Assembly (NCBI RefSeq): GCF_000379525.1
Contig: NZ_KB902475.1
Coordinates: 1-64,000 of the forward strand
Direction: 5' to 3'
Source: Lamprocystis purpurea DSM 4197
GTDB taxonomy: Bacteria; Pseudomonadota; Gammaproteobacteria; Chromatiales; Chromatiaceae
DNA: 64,000 bases
Below, in pieces: positions 7,616 through 16,587 of this stretch (position 1 is its first letter; each line of letters opens with the position of its first letter). The position numbers were made by a program, and so were the translations under genes. The notes under the pieces were generated by a model. It saw nothing but the letters and a program-made list of their open reading frames with translations, had not been told where the DNA came from and ran no database searches.

Positions 7616-8631
7616 TTCCGAATGAAAAGCCGCGCGGCTTGCTCCCCGGTGATGGTGCCCGTCATCGCCACGCCGAGCTCATGCTGAAAGCGGCGGATTG
7701 CCGCACGGGTCTCGGGCCCAAAGCGGCCGTCGATGGCGGCCCCGTAATAACCCAACCGGGCCAGTCCTTCCTGCACGCGCCGTCGGTCGTTGTCGCTCAT
7801 CGCGCCTTCGTTGGGGAACTGGTCCGGAACGGCCGGCTCGGCCCCGGCCGGCATGAAGGCCGGCGGGACTGAAGGGGGCGGATCATCGGCCGCCAGCGGC
7901 CGCGACACCGACGGCAAGCGCAGGGCGGCCATGACGGTTCCCGGATGATCCCGCAGTTTCCCCTCCGCCGCGGTCAGCAGCGCGCCGGACTGAAGGTCAG
8001 GCGCGTTCAGGCCAGCCGCCAGAACCACCGCCAAAGCGGTCGGTTCGGCCGTGGGCAACGGCGTCGTCGCGGCGATCAGACCCACACCGGGGGGCACGCT
8101 CAGCGCATTCAAGGTCTCCAGCACGGGTGCCGTCACGCCAACGGCAGGCATCAGATCCAGTGCCAACACCCCGCGACTCGGCTGGCCGCGCACCAGCATG
8201 TCCGACAGCACCTTGGCCAGCACGCCTTGGGTCATGACATCCGTGGGTCGCTGGATCGTCGCCGATACCGGAAGCAAAAAGGGGCGATCATTCATCCCCG
8301 CGGTATAACCACAGACATAAACGAACACGCTCGCATCCGGCGCCGCCGCCATCGCACGATTGAATTCATCGATCGCGGCCGCCAACCCTCCGCTGGTCAC
8401 GTCCTGTCGCTCGATCACCTGAAAGCCCTGCCCGCGCAGCGCAGTTGCAAGTTCCCGGGAGGACACCATGCAAGTCGGTAAGGCCGGGAATGAGGCATAG
8501 GCACTGTTGCCGATGACCAGCCCGATCCGCGCCGGCTGCGCCAAGACCGGCCTCACCGTGAGGAGGAGCCAGGCGCAGGTACAGAGCAGGATTGTTCGAA
8601 CGATCACGGCACCGGAGTTTCGATCGTACAT
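7612..8631 (-). CDS. Caspase-like (C14) pseudoenzyme with peptidoglycan-binding domain
   Basis: 339 residues with a signal peptide ending ARPVLAQ-like (LLLTVRPVLAQP). Residues about 35-235 follow the bacterial caspase/p20 fold (RIGLVIGNSAYASFPAL; LALDLMP). The catalytic His of the usual YYAGHG motif aligns with Tyr in YVCGYTAG, and the catalytic Cys of DACR aligns with Met in DLMP, so both residues appear lost. A C-terminal peptidoglycan-binding domain type 1 follows (LARLGYYGAAIDGRFGPETRAAIRRFQ). Likely a periplasmic binding or scaffold protein rather than a protease. The stop codon comes from the adjoining repeat. Confidence 0.8.
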   Translation of the reverse strand: MYDRNSGAVIVRTILLCTCAWLLLTVRPVLAQPARIGLVIGNSAYASFPALPTCMVSSRELATALRGQGFQVIERQDVTSGGLAAAIDEFNRAMAAAPDASVFVYVCGYTAGMNDRPFLLPVSATIQRPTDVMTQGVLAKVLSDMLVRGQPSRGVLALDLMPAVGVTAPVLETLNALSVPPGVGLIAATTPLPTAEPTALAVVLAAGLNAPDLQSGALLTAAEGKLRDHPGTVMAALRLPSVSRPLAADDPPPSVPPAFMPAGAEPAVPDQFPNEGAMSDNDRRRVQEGLARLGYYGAAIDGRFGPETRAAIRRFQHELGVAMTGTITGEQAARLFIRN

Positions 8632-8789
8632 TGCGTGACGCCTCCCGGCGGGTTGGTCTCGGCACTCCGGAACCTGGAGGTCTGCATCTTATCTGAGTCC
8701 GATTCCCACGGATTTTAAAATTGTAGCACGCGACCCGGTCTACCAGGGTCCGCGCAGTTCCGTCACCTGCTCAAGGTGCCATGAAAGGT

Positions 8790-8880
8790 ACCGGGCGACG
8801 GCGTTGCGAGCATGTGGGTTGGGCTGACAGGACGACTCGTGGTTCAATTCCACCTGACCCGTCGGTAACGGGTCTTTCGC
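8790..8880 (+). other. Structured leader-like region with tRNA T-arm mimic and hairpin
   Basis: GTGG-TTCAATT-CCAC (about 8839-8853) forms a stem with a loop fitting the T-loop consensus TTCRANY. It is followed by a 7-bp perfect hairpin GACCCGT-CGGTA-ACGGGTC (8856-8874) and TTT. No acceptor stem or anticodon arm can be drawn, so it is not a tRNA. It lies 40 bp before the secreted protein gene at 8914 and could be an attenuator or terminator-like element. The rest of the 8632-8913 gap shows nothing recognisable. Confidence 0.4.
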
Positions 8881-8913
8881 ACAGCGACAATCACACTGAG
8901 GAAACAACGCAAC

Positions 8914-9456
8914 ATGCTCCGCGATCACCCCCTGGCCAAGGCCCTGACCGTCATCCCGCTCCTGTTCGGTGCCCTGGCGACCCCCGCCGCCCCGGCTGCT
9001 GAGATCCGGCCGCTGAACACCGCGGTGATCAAGGCGACCACCGGACTCTGCAACCGCGGAGCCATCTGCCACGTGGACAAGGCGGGCGTCTGGATACCGC
9101 CGACCCGGGTGGCGATTGTCAGCGTGCTGGCGGCGGAACAGGCGGAGGTCGCGCTCTACGTGGATCTGGAGGTGAGTACCCGACCGGAGATGTACCAATG
9201 CGCCGGCAATGACTCCAACGGCTGTATCTTCCGCATGAAGTACGCCGGCCCCGGACTCTATGTCTATGGCGCCAACAGCGGGAACACCTATCTGGGCTCC
9301 AATGTCACCGACACCAGCATCAGTTTTCCGACCGGATATGGAATCATCGTCCCGGCCGGAACCCCGGTTTATGTCCACCTGGACGTGCGCAACCAGAGCC
9401 TGATCGACCTGAAGGTCGACCAGGACGCCTGGATTTACTATGTTCCGGTCGAGTAG
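8914..9456 (+). CDS. Secreted protein of unknown function
   Basis: 180 residues. The N-terminus is a signal peptide (LTVIPLLFGALATPAAPAA). The mature part is about 150 residues, rich in beta-prone segments, with four Cys (LCNRGAICHV and QCAGNDSNGCIF) that could form two disulphides. I recognise no family. Preceded by a hairpin-rich leader and convergent with the exonuclease gene that starts its stop codon at 9438, overlapping by 19 bp. The overlapping antisense frame 8740-9378 has no recognisable features and was discarded. Confidence 0.6.
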   Translation: MLRDHPLAKALTVIPLLFGALATPAAPAAEIRPLNTAVIKATTGLCNRGAICHVDKAGVWIPPTRVAIVSVLAAEQAEVALYVDLEVSTRPEMYQCAGNDSNGCIFRMKYAGPGLYVYGANSGNTYLGSNVTDTSISFPTGYGIIVPAGTPVYVHLDVRNQSLIDLKVDQDAWIYYVPVE

Positions 9457-10712
9457 GGCTCGATGGCCAGCTCGATCTGACCTGCCGGCCGCTCACGGTC
9501 CAGCTTGATGCGCAGACGCGCCTGGCGGCGTTCCCGCTCCGGCCCCGCCGGCAGGGATTGCGTGAGTAAGAGCGCCCGGGTCAGGTCGCCGCGGTGGTGC
9601 TCGCAGTAGCGCGCGAGCGCCGCCCGCGCGTTCGCGTCCCCGCGCGCCGCCAGGGCTTCCCAGATGCCGCTCGCCTGCACCCAATCGCCCGCCCGGCGGT
9701 ACAACCGTGCCAGGTCGTGCAGTCCCGACGCGTCCAGATCCTGCCGATTGGCGGCCAGGATGCGCAGGGCACAGGCCGGATCGCGGCGCTGCCAGGCGGC
9801 GGCGACCAGACGACAGTCCGCCCCGTGGGCGGCCGGGTCCCGATAGACGCCGGCCAGGGCCGGGAGCAGGCCAGCCAGCGAGAGGAGATCGTCGCGGTTG
9901 TGCCGCAGCACGGCGGCCAACTGGGCGGTCTCGCCGCGCCGCAGCCAGCCCAGCCAGGCGGCCGGGGCGGCGGCACCCGGCAGGTCGCCGCTGCGCTGAA
10001 AACCGAGCAGACGGGACTCGGCGGTCACCAGCCGGCAATCCGGCCACCGTCGAGCGAAGGCCCGGCGCGTGGGACCAAGCAGATCCAGGTGCGGGAGATC
10101 GTCCAAGGGATCCGCCCGGCCGGCGAGCCGGAACCGGGTGGCGAGCAGCGGGGCATCGAAGGCGCGGCCGTTATAGGTGAGCAGCGCGGCGGTGCGGGTC
10201 AGCTCGGCGGCGATCAGATCCAGATAGACCGGCTCCGCGTCCAACCGGGTCAGCAGATACTGGCGCAGCAGCCACTCCCCGCCATCCGCGCGCAGTAAGC
10301 CGGTCAGAAATGCCCAGGTGCCCGTGCCGCCCGCCAGTCCGCTGGTCTCGGTATCGAGACAGAGCCAGGCCCCCGCGGCGCGGGCTTCCAGCCCGCCTCC
10401 ACCGTTCTGACCCGCCTCACCCCAGGGTAGCTCACCCCAGGCCGTCATCCCGGCCGGCAGCACCCGCCCGTATCGCCGGTCGTTGGAGAGGCGCCGCTCC
10501 AGCCGCAGCACCCCCGGCGCCAGGCTCTCGGCCCCCAGGGCGTTCGCCAGGGCGCCCTCGTCGGGCATCCCAACCGGGATCCGGTCGGCCGTCCGCCCGA
10601 CCCCCACCCGGCGCAACCGCTCGGCCAATGCGGGCCGGTCGGCCGCGGGTGCGGCCGGCGTCGGGTCCGGTGCTTGACCCCGGATGCGGCGCAGCCGCTC
10701 TTCAAACCCCAT
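9438..10712 (-). CDS. YprB-like RNase H-fold exonuclease
   Basis: 424 residues from ATG 10712. A DEDD-type ribonuclease H-like domain (pfam13482) is seen: CLDTETSGLAGGTGTWAF (motif I), LLTYNGRAFDAPLL (motif II) and HNRDDLLSL (motif III). The C-terminus has TPR-like Ala/Leu-rich repeats. The start overlaps the end of the upstream helicase gene by 11 bp. The frame extends further upstream to 11462 but that part is antisense-like sequence inside the helicase. YprA-YprB helicase-nuclease pairs are conserved across bacteria and probably act in DNA repair. Confidence 0.85.
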   Translation of the reverse strand: MGFEERLRRIRGQAPDPTPAAPAADRPALAERLRRVGVGRTADRIPVGMPDEGALANALGAESLAPGVLRLERRLSNDRRYGRVLPAGMTAWGELPWGEAGQNGGGGLEARAAGAWLCLDTETSGLAGGTGTWAFLTGLLRADGGEWLLRQYLLTRLDAEPVYLDLIAAELTRTAALLTYNGRAFDAPLLATRFRLAGRADPLDDLPHLDLLGPTRRAFARRWPDCRLVTAESRLLGFQRSGDLPGAAAPAAWLGWLRRGETAQLAAVLRHNRDDLLSLAGLLPALAGVYRDPAAHGADCRLVAAAWQRRDPACALRILAANRQDLDASGLHDLARLYRRAGDWVQASGIWEALAARGDANARAALARYCEHHRGDLTRALLLTQSLPAGPERERRQARLRIKLDRERPAGQIELAIEPYSTGT

Positions 10713-13152
10713 GATCCGCCGCCGCATCGGTCGCACACGACCCTTCCAGCAATCCAAGCACGCGCAGTGTCGCCGCCCGCGGCGTGATCGCCCGCTCCGC
10801 GTCGCCGGGCAGCACGGGTCCCACGCAGGCGGGGCAGCCGCCGCTGCATCCGCACCCCGCCACCAGCTCGCGGGCATCCCGCACCAGGGTCTCCGCGGCA
10901 TCGTAGAGCGGTGCCGAGAGCCCCACCCCGCCCGGATAGTTGTCGTAGAGAAACAGGGTCGGCTCGAAGCGGGCGACCGCGGTCTCCTCGACCAGCGCGT
11001 TGTCGGGTCCGCGCAGGTGACCGCGTCCGTCGTTGCCGGTGACCGCAAACCAGGTTCCCTGACCGTCACCGACGGCCCGGCCCAGGTCATGCAACTCGGC
11101 CATGGAGCGCAGCGCGGCCACATGATGCAAGGCATAGGCGGCGCCCAGGAACCCCTCGATCGCCTGCTGGCGGTCGGGCAGCAGCGCCTCCAGCGCGGCC
11201 GGCTGCGCCTGCCACCAGACGGCCGTGGTGTGCAGTTCCTGATCGGGCAGATCGATGTTGCCGTAACCGATGTTGTCGTGGCTGTAATAGCGGATCTTCT
11301 TGTAACCGGGGTAGCGGCGGACCAGATGGACCTCCCCCTGGGCCACCACCCCGCCCGGTGCCGCGCCCGCCCCGCTCGCCCGTCCCTCGAAACGGTCGAG
11401 GATCTTGAGCCGGGTATAGTCGATCGCGTCGGTGTAATAGTCGGCCCGGGTGCGGGTGACAAAGGCCTTGCGGCCCGGCCAGTCCAGCCGCTCCACCTGA
11501 TAGGGCTGCGACTGGATCATGTAAATGGCCCCGACATAGATGGTGCCGGGGGCGCTGGACCAGTCGACCTCGGCGATGATGGTCGCAGCCCCGCCGGTGG
11601 TGTCGATCACCACGAAGTTGCCCTCCGCCACCGAGCGCAGCGAGACCGCGTTGGCCGGATAGCTGTCCGCCACCCAGAACCACTGATCCCCCTGACGCTG
11701 CAGGACCCCCTCGTCGCGCAGATAGGAGAGCATCTCCGGCAGATCCTCGGCGCCGAACTGGTCACCATCGCGGAACGGCAGTTCGAAGGCGGCGCAGCGC
11801 ACGTGTTCGAGCAGGATCAGGAGCTGATCCGGATGGATACGGGCGTGCTCCGGGGAGGCATCGAAGAAAAACTCCGGATGGCGGACCAGATATTGATCGA
11901 GCGGGTCGCTGGTCGCGACCAGCACCCCAAGCGACGGGCGCAGCCGCCGTCCGGCCCGCCCCAGGCGCTGCCAGGTGGCGGCGATGGTGCCCGGATAGCC
12001 GTTGAGGATCGCCACATCCAGGGCGCCGATGTCCACCCCCAACTCCAGGGCCGAGGTACTCACCACCAGATCCACCCGGCCGGCGCGCAGCGCCTGCTCG
12101 GCGGCGCGCCGATCGCTCGGCAGATAGCCGCCGCGATAGGCCAGCACCCGCGGCGGGCGGCGCGGGTCCTTGTCGAACACATCCTTCAGGTACTTGGTGA
12201 TGACTTCCACCATCAAGCGGGAGCGGGCAAAGACGATCGTCTTGAGCCCCGACTTCACCGCCATCCGGGCGATACGGGTGGTCTGCGAACGCGCGGAGGC
12301 GCGGATGCCCAGATCCGGATTGATCACCGGCGGATTCCACAGCAGCAGCGAGCGCTCGCCTTGCGGGGCGCCGCTGCGCGTGATGGCGGCCACCGGTTCA
12401 CCACAGAGGCGCTGCGCCAACTCCGCCGGGTTGGCGATGGTGGCCGAGGTAAAGATGAAGGTGGGCGACACCCCGTAGAAGCGGCAGATGCGCCGCAGCC
12501 GGCGGAACACATTGGCCACGTGCGAGCCGAAGACCCCCCGATAACTGTGCAGTTCATCCACCACCACGAAGGCCAGACCCTCGAAAAACTGGGCCCACTT
12601 GGTGTGGTGCGGCAGGATCGCCTGATGAAGCATGTCCGGGTTGCTCAGCACCAGATCCCCGCGGGTGCGCACCGCCTTGCGGGCATCGCCGGGAGTATCG
12701 CCATCGAAGGTATAGGCACGGATTCCGGTGCCGCCGGCCGCCGTGAGCGCCCGCCCCAGCTCGGTCAACTCGGCCACCTGATCCTGCGCCAGAGCCTTGG
12801 TGGGAAAGAGATAGAGTGCCTTGCGACCATCCCGCAGCACGGCGTCCAGGACCGGCAGGTTATAGCAGAGTGTCTTGCCGGAGGCGGTCGGCGTGGCGAC
12901 CACCAGATGCCGCCCCGCCCGCGCCAGGTCGAATGCTTCGCGCTGGTGGGCATAGAGCCGGGGAACGCCGCGCGCGATCAGGGCCGCGGCCAGGCCCGGC
13001 GCCAACTCGGGCGGCAGGTCGAGCCAGGCCGCCGGGGTTGCCGGGCGGACCAATGCGCCGCTGATCCGCGCTTGATAGCGTGTCGTCAGCCGCTCCTGGA
13101 GGCGGATCACCGCCTGGTCCGGTGCGGCAGGCAGTCGACCTGAGTCTGGCAT
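10702..13152 (-). CDS. YprA-like DEAD/DEAH-box helicase with C-terminal Zn-binding domain
   Basis: 816 residues from ATG 13152. Superfamily 2 motifs: ATPTASGKT (Walker A), DELHSY (motif II), FTSATIANP (motif III), LVVSTSALELGVDIGALD (motif V) and QRLGRAGRR (motif VI). The C-terminal DUF1998/MrfA-type region ends with a Cys cluster, CGCSGGCPAC. The frame is open to 13446, but the extra 98 codons are low-complexity, run through a dispersed repeat (13243-13348), and are not family-like, so the internal ATG is preferred. It forms a two-gene unit with the YprB-like nuclease. Confidence 0.85.
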   Translation of the reverse strand: MPDSGRLPAAPDQAVIRLQERLTTRYQARISGALVRPATPAAWLDLPPELAPGLAAALIARGVPRLYAHQREAFDLARAGRHLVVATPTASGKTLCYNLPVLDAVLRDGRKALYLFPTKALAQDQVAELTELGRALTAAGGTGIRAYTFDGDTPGDARKAVRTRGDLVLSNPDMLHQAILPHHTKWAQFFEGLAFVVVDELHSYRGVFGSHVANVFRRLRRICRFYGVSPTFIFTSATIANPAELAQRLCGEPVAAITRSGAPQGERSLLLWNPPVINPDLGIRASARSQTTRIARMAVKSGLKTIVFARSRLMVEVITKYLKDVFDKDPRRPPRVLAYRGGYLPSDRRAAEQALRAGRVDLVVSTSALELGVDIGALDVAILNGYPGTIAATWQRLGRAGRRLRPSLGVLVATSDPLDQYLVRHPEFFFDASPEHARIHPDQLLILLEHVRCAAFELPFRDGDQFGAEDLPEMLSYLRDEGVLQRQGDQWFWVADSYPANAVSLRSVAEGNFVVIDTTGGAATIIAEVDWSSAPGTIYVGAIYMIQSQPYQVERLDWPGRKAFVTRTRADYYTDAIDYTRLKILDRFEGRASGAGAAPGGVVAQGEVHLVRRYPGYKKIRYYSHDNIGYGNIDLPDQELHTTAVWWQAQPAALEALLPDRQQAIEGFLGAAYALHHVAALRSMAELHDLGRAVGDGQGTWFAVTGNDGRGHLRGPDNALVEETAVARFEPTLFLYDNYPGGVGLSAPLYDAAETLVRDARELVAGCGCSGGCPACVGPVLPGDAERAITPRAATLRVLGLLEGSCATDAAADHGV

Positions 13153-13242
13153 CGTCTGGAGTCCCCGGATGATCTGGCACGACCGGCAGGTTACACCGAA
13201 GACAAGGCGAGCGCTGAGCCCACCGCGACGGTTGCTTGATGA

Positions 13243-13348
13243 GCCGCGGACGGTCCGCACAGCGGACCCTACGGTAACACCGTGACCTGTAGGGTCCGCT
13301 GTGCGGACCGACGACCGTGCAAATCGCGCGATGGCCGGGTTTATGACC
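13243..13348. repeat. Family E dispersed element (~107 bp)
   Basis: A long inverted repeat, GGTCCGCACAGCGGACCCTA against TAGGGTCCGCTGTGCGGACC, with GGTAACACCGTGACC in the centre, followed by a non-palindromic tail (GACGACCGTGCAAATCGCGCG to TTATGACC). An inverted near-identical copy is at 63583-63690. It occupies the middle of the 320-bp gap between the divergent helicase and adenosine kinase genes; no other feature is visible there. Confidence 0.85.
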
Positions 13349-13472
13349 AAGGCGGCCCGCGCGAACGACCGGCGTCGAAGACCGATGTTCTCCCCCGCGC
13401 CCGCAAGACTCTTCTCAGGAACCGGCTTCAGGTAAACTGCCGACATTCAATATACCGACCTCCGGAGTCTCA

Positions 13473-14462
13473 ATGGCACGCTATCACGTTTACGGCATCG
13501 GCAATGCCCTGGTTGATATGGAATATGAGATCGACTATGCCGACCTGGAAGCACTCGGCATCGACAAGGGGGTCATGACCCTGGTGGACGAGGCCAAGCA
13601 GCTCGAGATCATGCTCTACCTCGCCTCGCATCACCATCAGCGCGGCTCCGGCGGCTCGGCCGCCAACACCATCATCGCCCTGAGTCAGTTCGGCGGCAGC
13701 GCCTATTACTCCTGCAAGGTGGCCGACGACGAACTGGGCCATTTCTATATGCACGATCTGCGCGAGGGCGGTGTCGATACCAACCATCACACCGAGAAGG
13801 ATCAGGGTCACACCGGCCGCTGCGTGGTGCTGGTCACCCCCGACGGGGACCGCACCATGTGCACCTTCCTGGGTGTGAGCGGCAACCTCTCCGACAACGA
13901 ACTGGTGGAAGCCGCCCTGCGCGATGCCGACTGGTTCTACACCGAGGGCTATCTGGTCACCTCCCCCGGCGCCCGCGCGACATCCATCAAGGCGCGTGAG
14001 ATCGCCGCGGCAGCCGGTGTGCGCACCGCCATCTCACTCTCCGACCCCAACATGGTCACCTATTTCAAGGACGGCCTGCTGGAGATGATCGGCCCCGGTG
14101 TCGATCTGATCTTCGCCAACGAATCCGAGGCCATGGGTCTGGCGGGCACCGACAGTCTCGACGTCGCGCTCGATTATCTCAAGACCCTGAGTCGTGAGTT
14201 CGCCGTCACCCGCGGCCCGAAAGGCGCCCTGGTCTGGGACGGCCGGACGCTGATCCGCATCGTCGGCAACAAGGTCGATGCGATCGACACCGTCGGCGCC
14301 GGGGACATGTTCGCCGGGGCCTATCTCTATGGACTGACCCAGGGTTGGGACCGCCAGCGCGCGGGTGACCTGGCCTCCGCCGCCTCCGCCCGGCTGGTCA
14401 CCACCCTGGGACCGCGCATCCGGCGCGAGGAAACCCAGGAGATCCTGCTGGGATTTGCCTGA
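13473..14462 (+). CDS. Adenosine kinase (PfkB family)
   Basis: 329 residues. PfkB signatures: GSGGSAANTIIALSQFGG near residue 53-70 and DTVGAGDMFAGAYLYGL near residue 272-288, which holds the anion hole and catalytic Asp. The overall pattern (YGIGNALVDMEYEID start, TPDGDRTMCTFLGVS) is that of bacterial adenosine/ribokinase-like kinases annotated as adenosine kinase. It would convert adenosine to AMP; another nucleoside or sugar substrate is possible. Start ATG follows a GGAG stretch. Convergent with the beta-helix protein gene. Confidence 0.85.
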   Translation: MARYHVYGIGNALVDMEYEIDYADLEALGIDKGVMTLVDEAKQLEIMLYLASHHHQRGSGGSAANTIIALSQFGGSAYYSCKVADDELGHFYMHDLREGGVDTNHHTEKDQGHTGRCVVLVTPDGDRTMCTFLGVSGNLSDNELVEAALRDADWFYTEGYLVTSPGARATSIKAREIAAAAGVRTAISLSDPNMVTYFKDGLLEMIGPGVDLIFANESEAMGLAGTDSLDVALDYLKTLSREFAVTRGPKGALVWDGRTLIRIVGNKVDAIDTVGAGDMFAGAYLYGLTQGWDRQRAGDLASAASARLVTTLGPRIRREETQEILLGFA

Positions 14463-14482
14463 TCGGCACGGCCGCAGACCGC

Positions 14483-15682
14483 CTAGGGCCCGTCCCGCCC
14501 CGTGCCGGCAAGGGGCAGTTGCTCCCAGGGCAGCGCCGGATAAGGCGCTAACCCTGCCGCCTTGCGGTTTTTGAACAGGACGTTGGTCTTGTCATAGGGC
14601 GTCGCGTTCCGGGCGACGATCCGATTCCCGCCGACCTCGACCTGCACCCGTTCGTCGACCAGATGCAGCAACCGCACGGACCCTTCACGATCGAGCACAA
14701 TCAGATTGTTGCGCAACACCACCCGGTCTGCCGGGTGGTGCCCCAACCCGGTTTCCAGGCCGAAGCCGATGACATCACTGTTGGCCGTATCGGGCCCCTC
14801 GAACAGCAGACTGTCGGTGATCGTCAGAACACCGCCGTTGGGTGCGTCGATCAGGCGGCTATCGACCCCGTTCAGGGAGGCCACGACACTGCGCACGATG
14901 GTGGTCTCGGCCGCCCTGGTCTTGATCTCGTGGCCCTCGCCGCGTGCCGCCAGAAACAGACTGTCGGCAATGGCTAAGCGTCCGCCGCCGATATAGATTC
15001 CATGCGCCTGCCCGCGATGGCCCAGACGCTCGAAACGGCTCGCGCGGATATCCACCAGCCCAGGGTTCGAGCCGGTCAGTATGCCCTGCTGGGCATCATG
15101 GAAATAAACCCGCTCGACTGCGAGATTCCGACCTTCGAAACGGATACAAGCACCATTGCCGTCAGGGACCGCGATCTCGCGGCATTCGATGTCACTGATC
15201 CGGACATTGTCCGCGGCGACGACCAGACTCCCTTTGCCGCGGGCCGTCCCCTTTTCGAAGACCACGTGTCCGTGGCCGCGGATGCGGACATTGGAAACCC
15301 GAATGATCAGCGGGCTCTTGTAGATTCCCTCACCAATATCGAGCGTAGCGCCGGGGGTCAGCGCATCCGCCGCCGCCTGCGCTGACGCAAACAGCCGGGT
15401 GCCGATGCGTGCGGAGCCCGGCGGGGGGGCATCGGGCCCCCCGGGCCGTGGCCGCCAGGCCGGAATCCGGCTGAAGACCAGGTCGTCCGACAACCGCTCG
15501 CGCCCCGGATCAACCGCGGCGAGGAGTGGCAGGTGCCCGGTGCCGGTGAGGAAGGCGCTCACCCGTTCCCGCGCGGTCCAGACCAGGTCGGGCTTAAGCA
15601 CCCAGACAGCGCCGAAGACCACATGCAGCGCGAGGCCGGCGATGACGAAATACCAGAGTAGCAGCAGTTTCAGGATTCTCAT
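14483..15682 (-). CDS. Membrane-anchored right-handed beta-helix protein
   Basis: 399 residues from ATG 15682. One N-terminal membrane segment (LLLLWYFVIAGLALHVVFGAVWVL) is followed by a spacer and a parallel beta-helix region with repeated turns such as NVRIRGHGHVVFEKG, NVRISDIECREIAVP and GVLTITDSLLFEG, typical of pectate-lyase-like polysaccharide-active or carbohydrate-binding folds. No catalytic set could be assigned. The frame extends to 15772, but the additional codons pass through a palindromic repeat, so the internal start is preferred. Confidence 0.75.
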   Translation of the reverse strand: MRILKLLLLWYFVIAGLALHVVFGAVWVLKPDLVWTARERVSAFLTGTGHLPLLAAVDPGRERLSDDLVFSRIPAWRPRPGGPDAPPPGSARIGTRLFASAQAAADALTPGATLDIGEGIYKSPLIIRVSNVRIRGHGHVVFEKGTARGKGSLVVAADNVRISDIECREIAVPDGNGACIRFEGRNLAVERVYFHDAQQGILTGSNPGLVDIRASRFERLGHRGQAHGIYIGGGRLAIADSLFLAARGEGHEIKTRAAETTIVRSVVASLNGVDSRLIDAPNGGVLTITDSLLFEGPDTANSDVIGFGLETGLGHHPADRVVLRNNLIVLDREGSVRLLHLVDERVQVEVGGNRIVARNATPYDKTNVLFKNRKAAGLAPYPALPWEQLPLAGTGRDGP

Positions 15683-15715
15683 AAGGTGATTTCCGGGATA
15701 AGGATCTGCCAACGT

Positions 15716-15741
15716 GTAGGGGCGACTTAAGTCGCCCCTAC
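15716..15741. repeat. 26-bp perfect palindrome (GTAGGGGCGACTT core)
   Basis: GTAGGGGCGACTT is followed directly by its exact reverse complement. It resembles the core of family A and the 39603-39660 repeat in design (a GTAGG...CCTAC palindrome) but has a different centre. Confidence 0.8.
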
Positions 15742-15842
15742 AGCCCCCAGTAACGCGTCGGAAATACGACAACGATCAAGCATGTCACGTACCGACCGAC
15801 TCGGTTAAGATCCGCCGATAGCCTGAACCCGGAGTCCACGCG

Positions 15843-16403
15843 ATGCCTGTCTACGAGTTCTACTGCCCCGACTGCCACACCATCTTCAACTTCTTCGCCC
15901 GCCGTGTCGACACCGCCACCCGGCCCGCCTGCCCGCGCTGCGGCCGACCGGAGCTGGGGCGTCAGGCCAGCCTCTTCGCGATCAGCAAAGGGCGGGGACA
16001 GTCCGCGGAAGCGGACGACACCGCACTGCCGGCCGGCATCGACGAGGAACGAATGATGCAAGCCTTCGCCACCATGGCGGGGGAACTGGAGGGCCTGGAC
16101 GACACCGACCCCAAGCAGGCCGCACGCCTGATGCGGCGTCTGTTCGACGCCTCCGGGCTCAAGCTGGGCGACGGCATGGCCGAGGCGATCCGCCGCATGG
16201 AGGCCGGGGAGGACCCGGAGCAGGTCGATGCCGAGCTGGGCGACACGCTGGAGAGCGAGGACCCGTTCGCCGTCTTGACCGCGGGCAAGAGCGGCGCGGA
16301 CGCGTTGCGCAACCTGCGCCGCGAACTCTTACCGGCCGCCCGCGACGACACCTGGTATCCCCTGCACGGGTCGGATCATGGAACGATTCGGACAGATGCA
16401 TGA
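15843..16403 (+). CDS. FmdB-type zinc-ribbon protein with helical tail
   Basis: 186 residues. The N-terminal zinc ribbon has two CxxC pairs, CPDC (residues 8-11) and CPRC (about 33-36), in an MPVYEFYCPDC context typical of the FmdB/CxxC_CxxC_SSSS family. The remaining 140 residues are acidic and helical (EGLDDTDPKQAARLMRRLFD) and have no known function. Probably a small regulatory or metal-binding cytoplasmic protein. Divergent from the beta-helix gene. Confidence 0.75.
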   Translation: MPVYEFYCPDCHTIFNFFARRVDTATRPACPRCGRPELGRQASLFAISKGRGQSAEADDTALPAGIDEERMMQAFATMAGELEGLDDTDPKQAARLMRRLFDASGLKLGDGMAEAIRRMEAGEDPEQVDAELGDTLESEDPFAVLTAGKSGADALRNLRRELLPAARDDTWYPLHGSDHGTIRTDA

Positions 16404-16587
16404 TTGAATAAGCGTTTTTATCAGATACTCGATCGTCTCGCCGGTCGTGCGCGCCGCATCCACCATGGGCCGCACGCGACCCTCACATTTTGAACTGCTG
16501 CCGCACGCTCGACCCTGTACGACCGACCGAAGCCCCATGGTACACTCGCCCGCTCATCCGGCAACCCCAGACCGCGACTCTACGGAC

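Noticed and set aside
8820-8880. Possible tRNA gene suggested by the T-loop motif
   Set aside because: No acceptor stem, anticodon arm or CCA can be drawn around it.
8740-9378. 212-residue minus-strand frame
   Set aside because: Antisense to the secreted protein, which has a clear signal peptide; the minus frame is Gly/Asp-rich without pattern.
10684-13143. 819-residue open frame on the plus strand
   Set aside because: Antisense to the helicase gene; residues are Gly/Arg/Gln-rich without motifs.
13153-13446. N-terminal extension of the helicase
   Set aside because: The 98 additional codons run through the family E repeat and lack helicase similarity; ATG 13152 is used.
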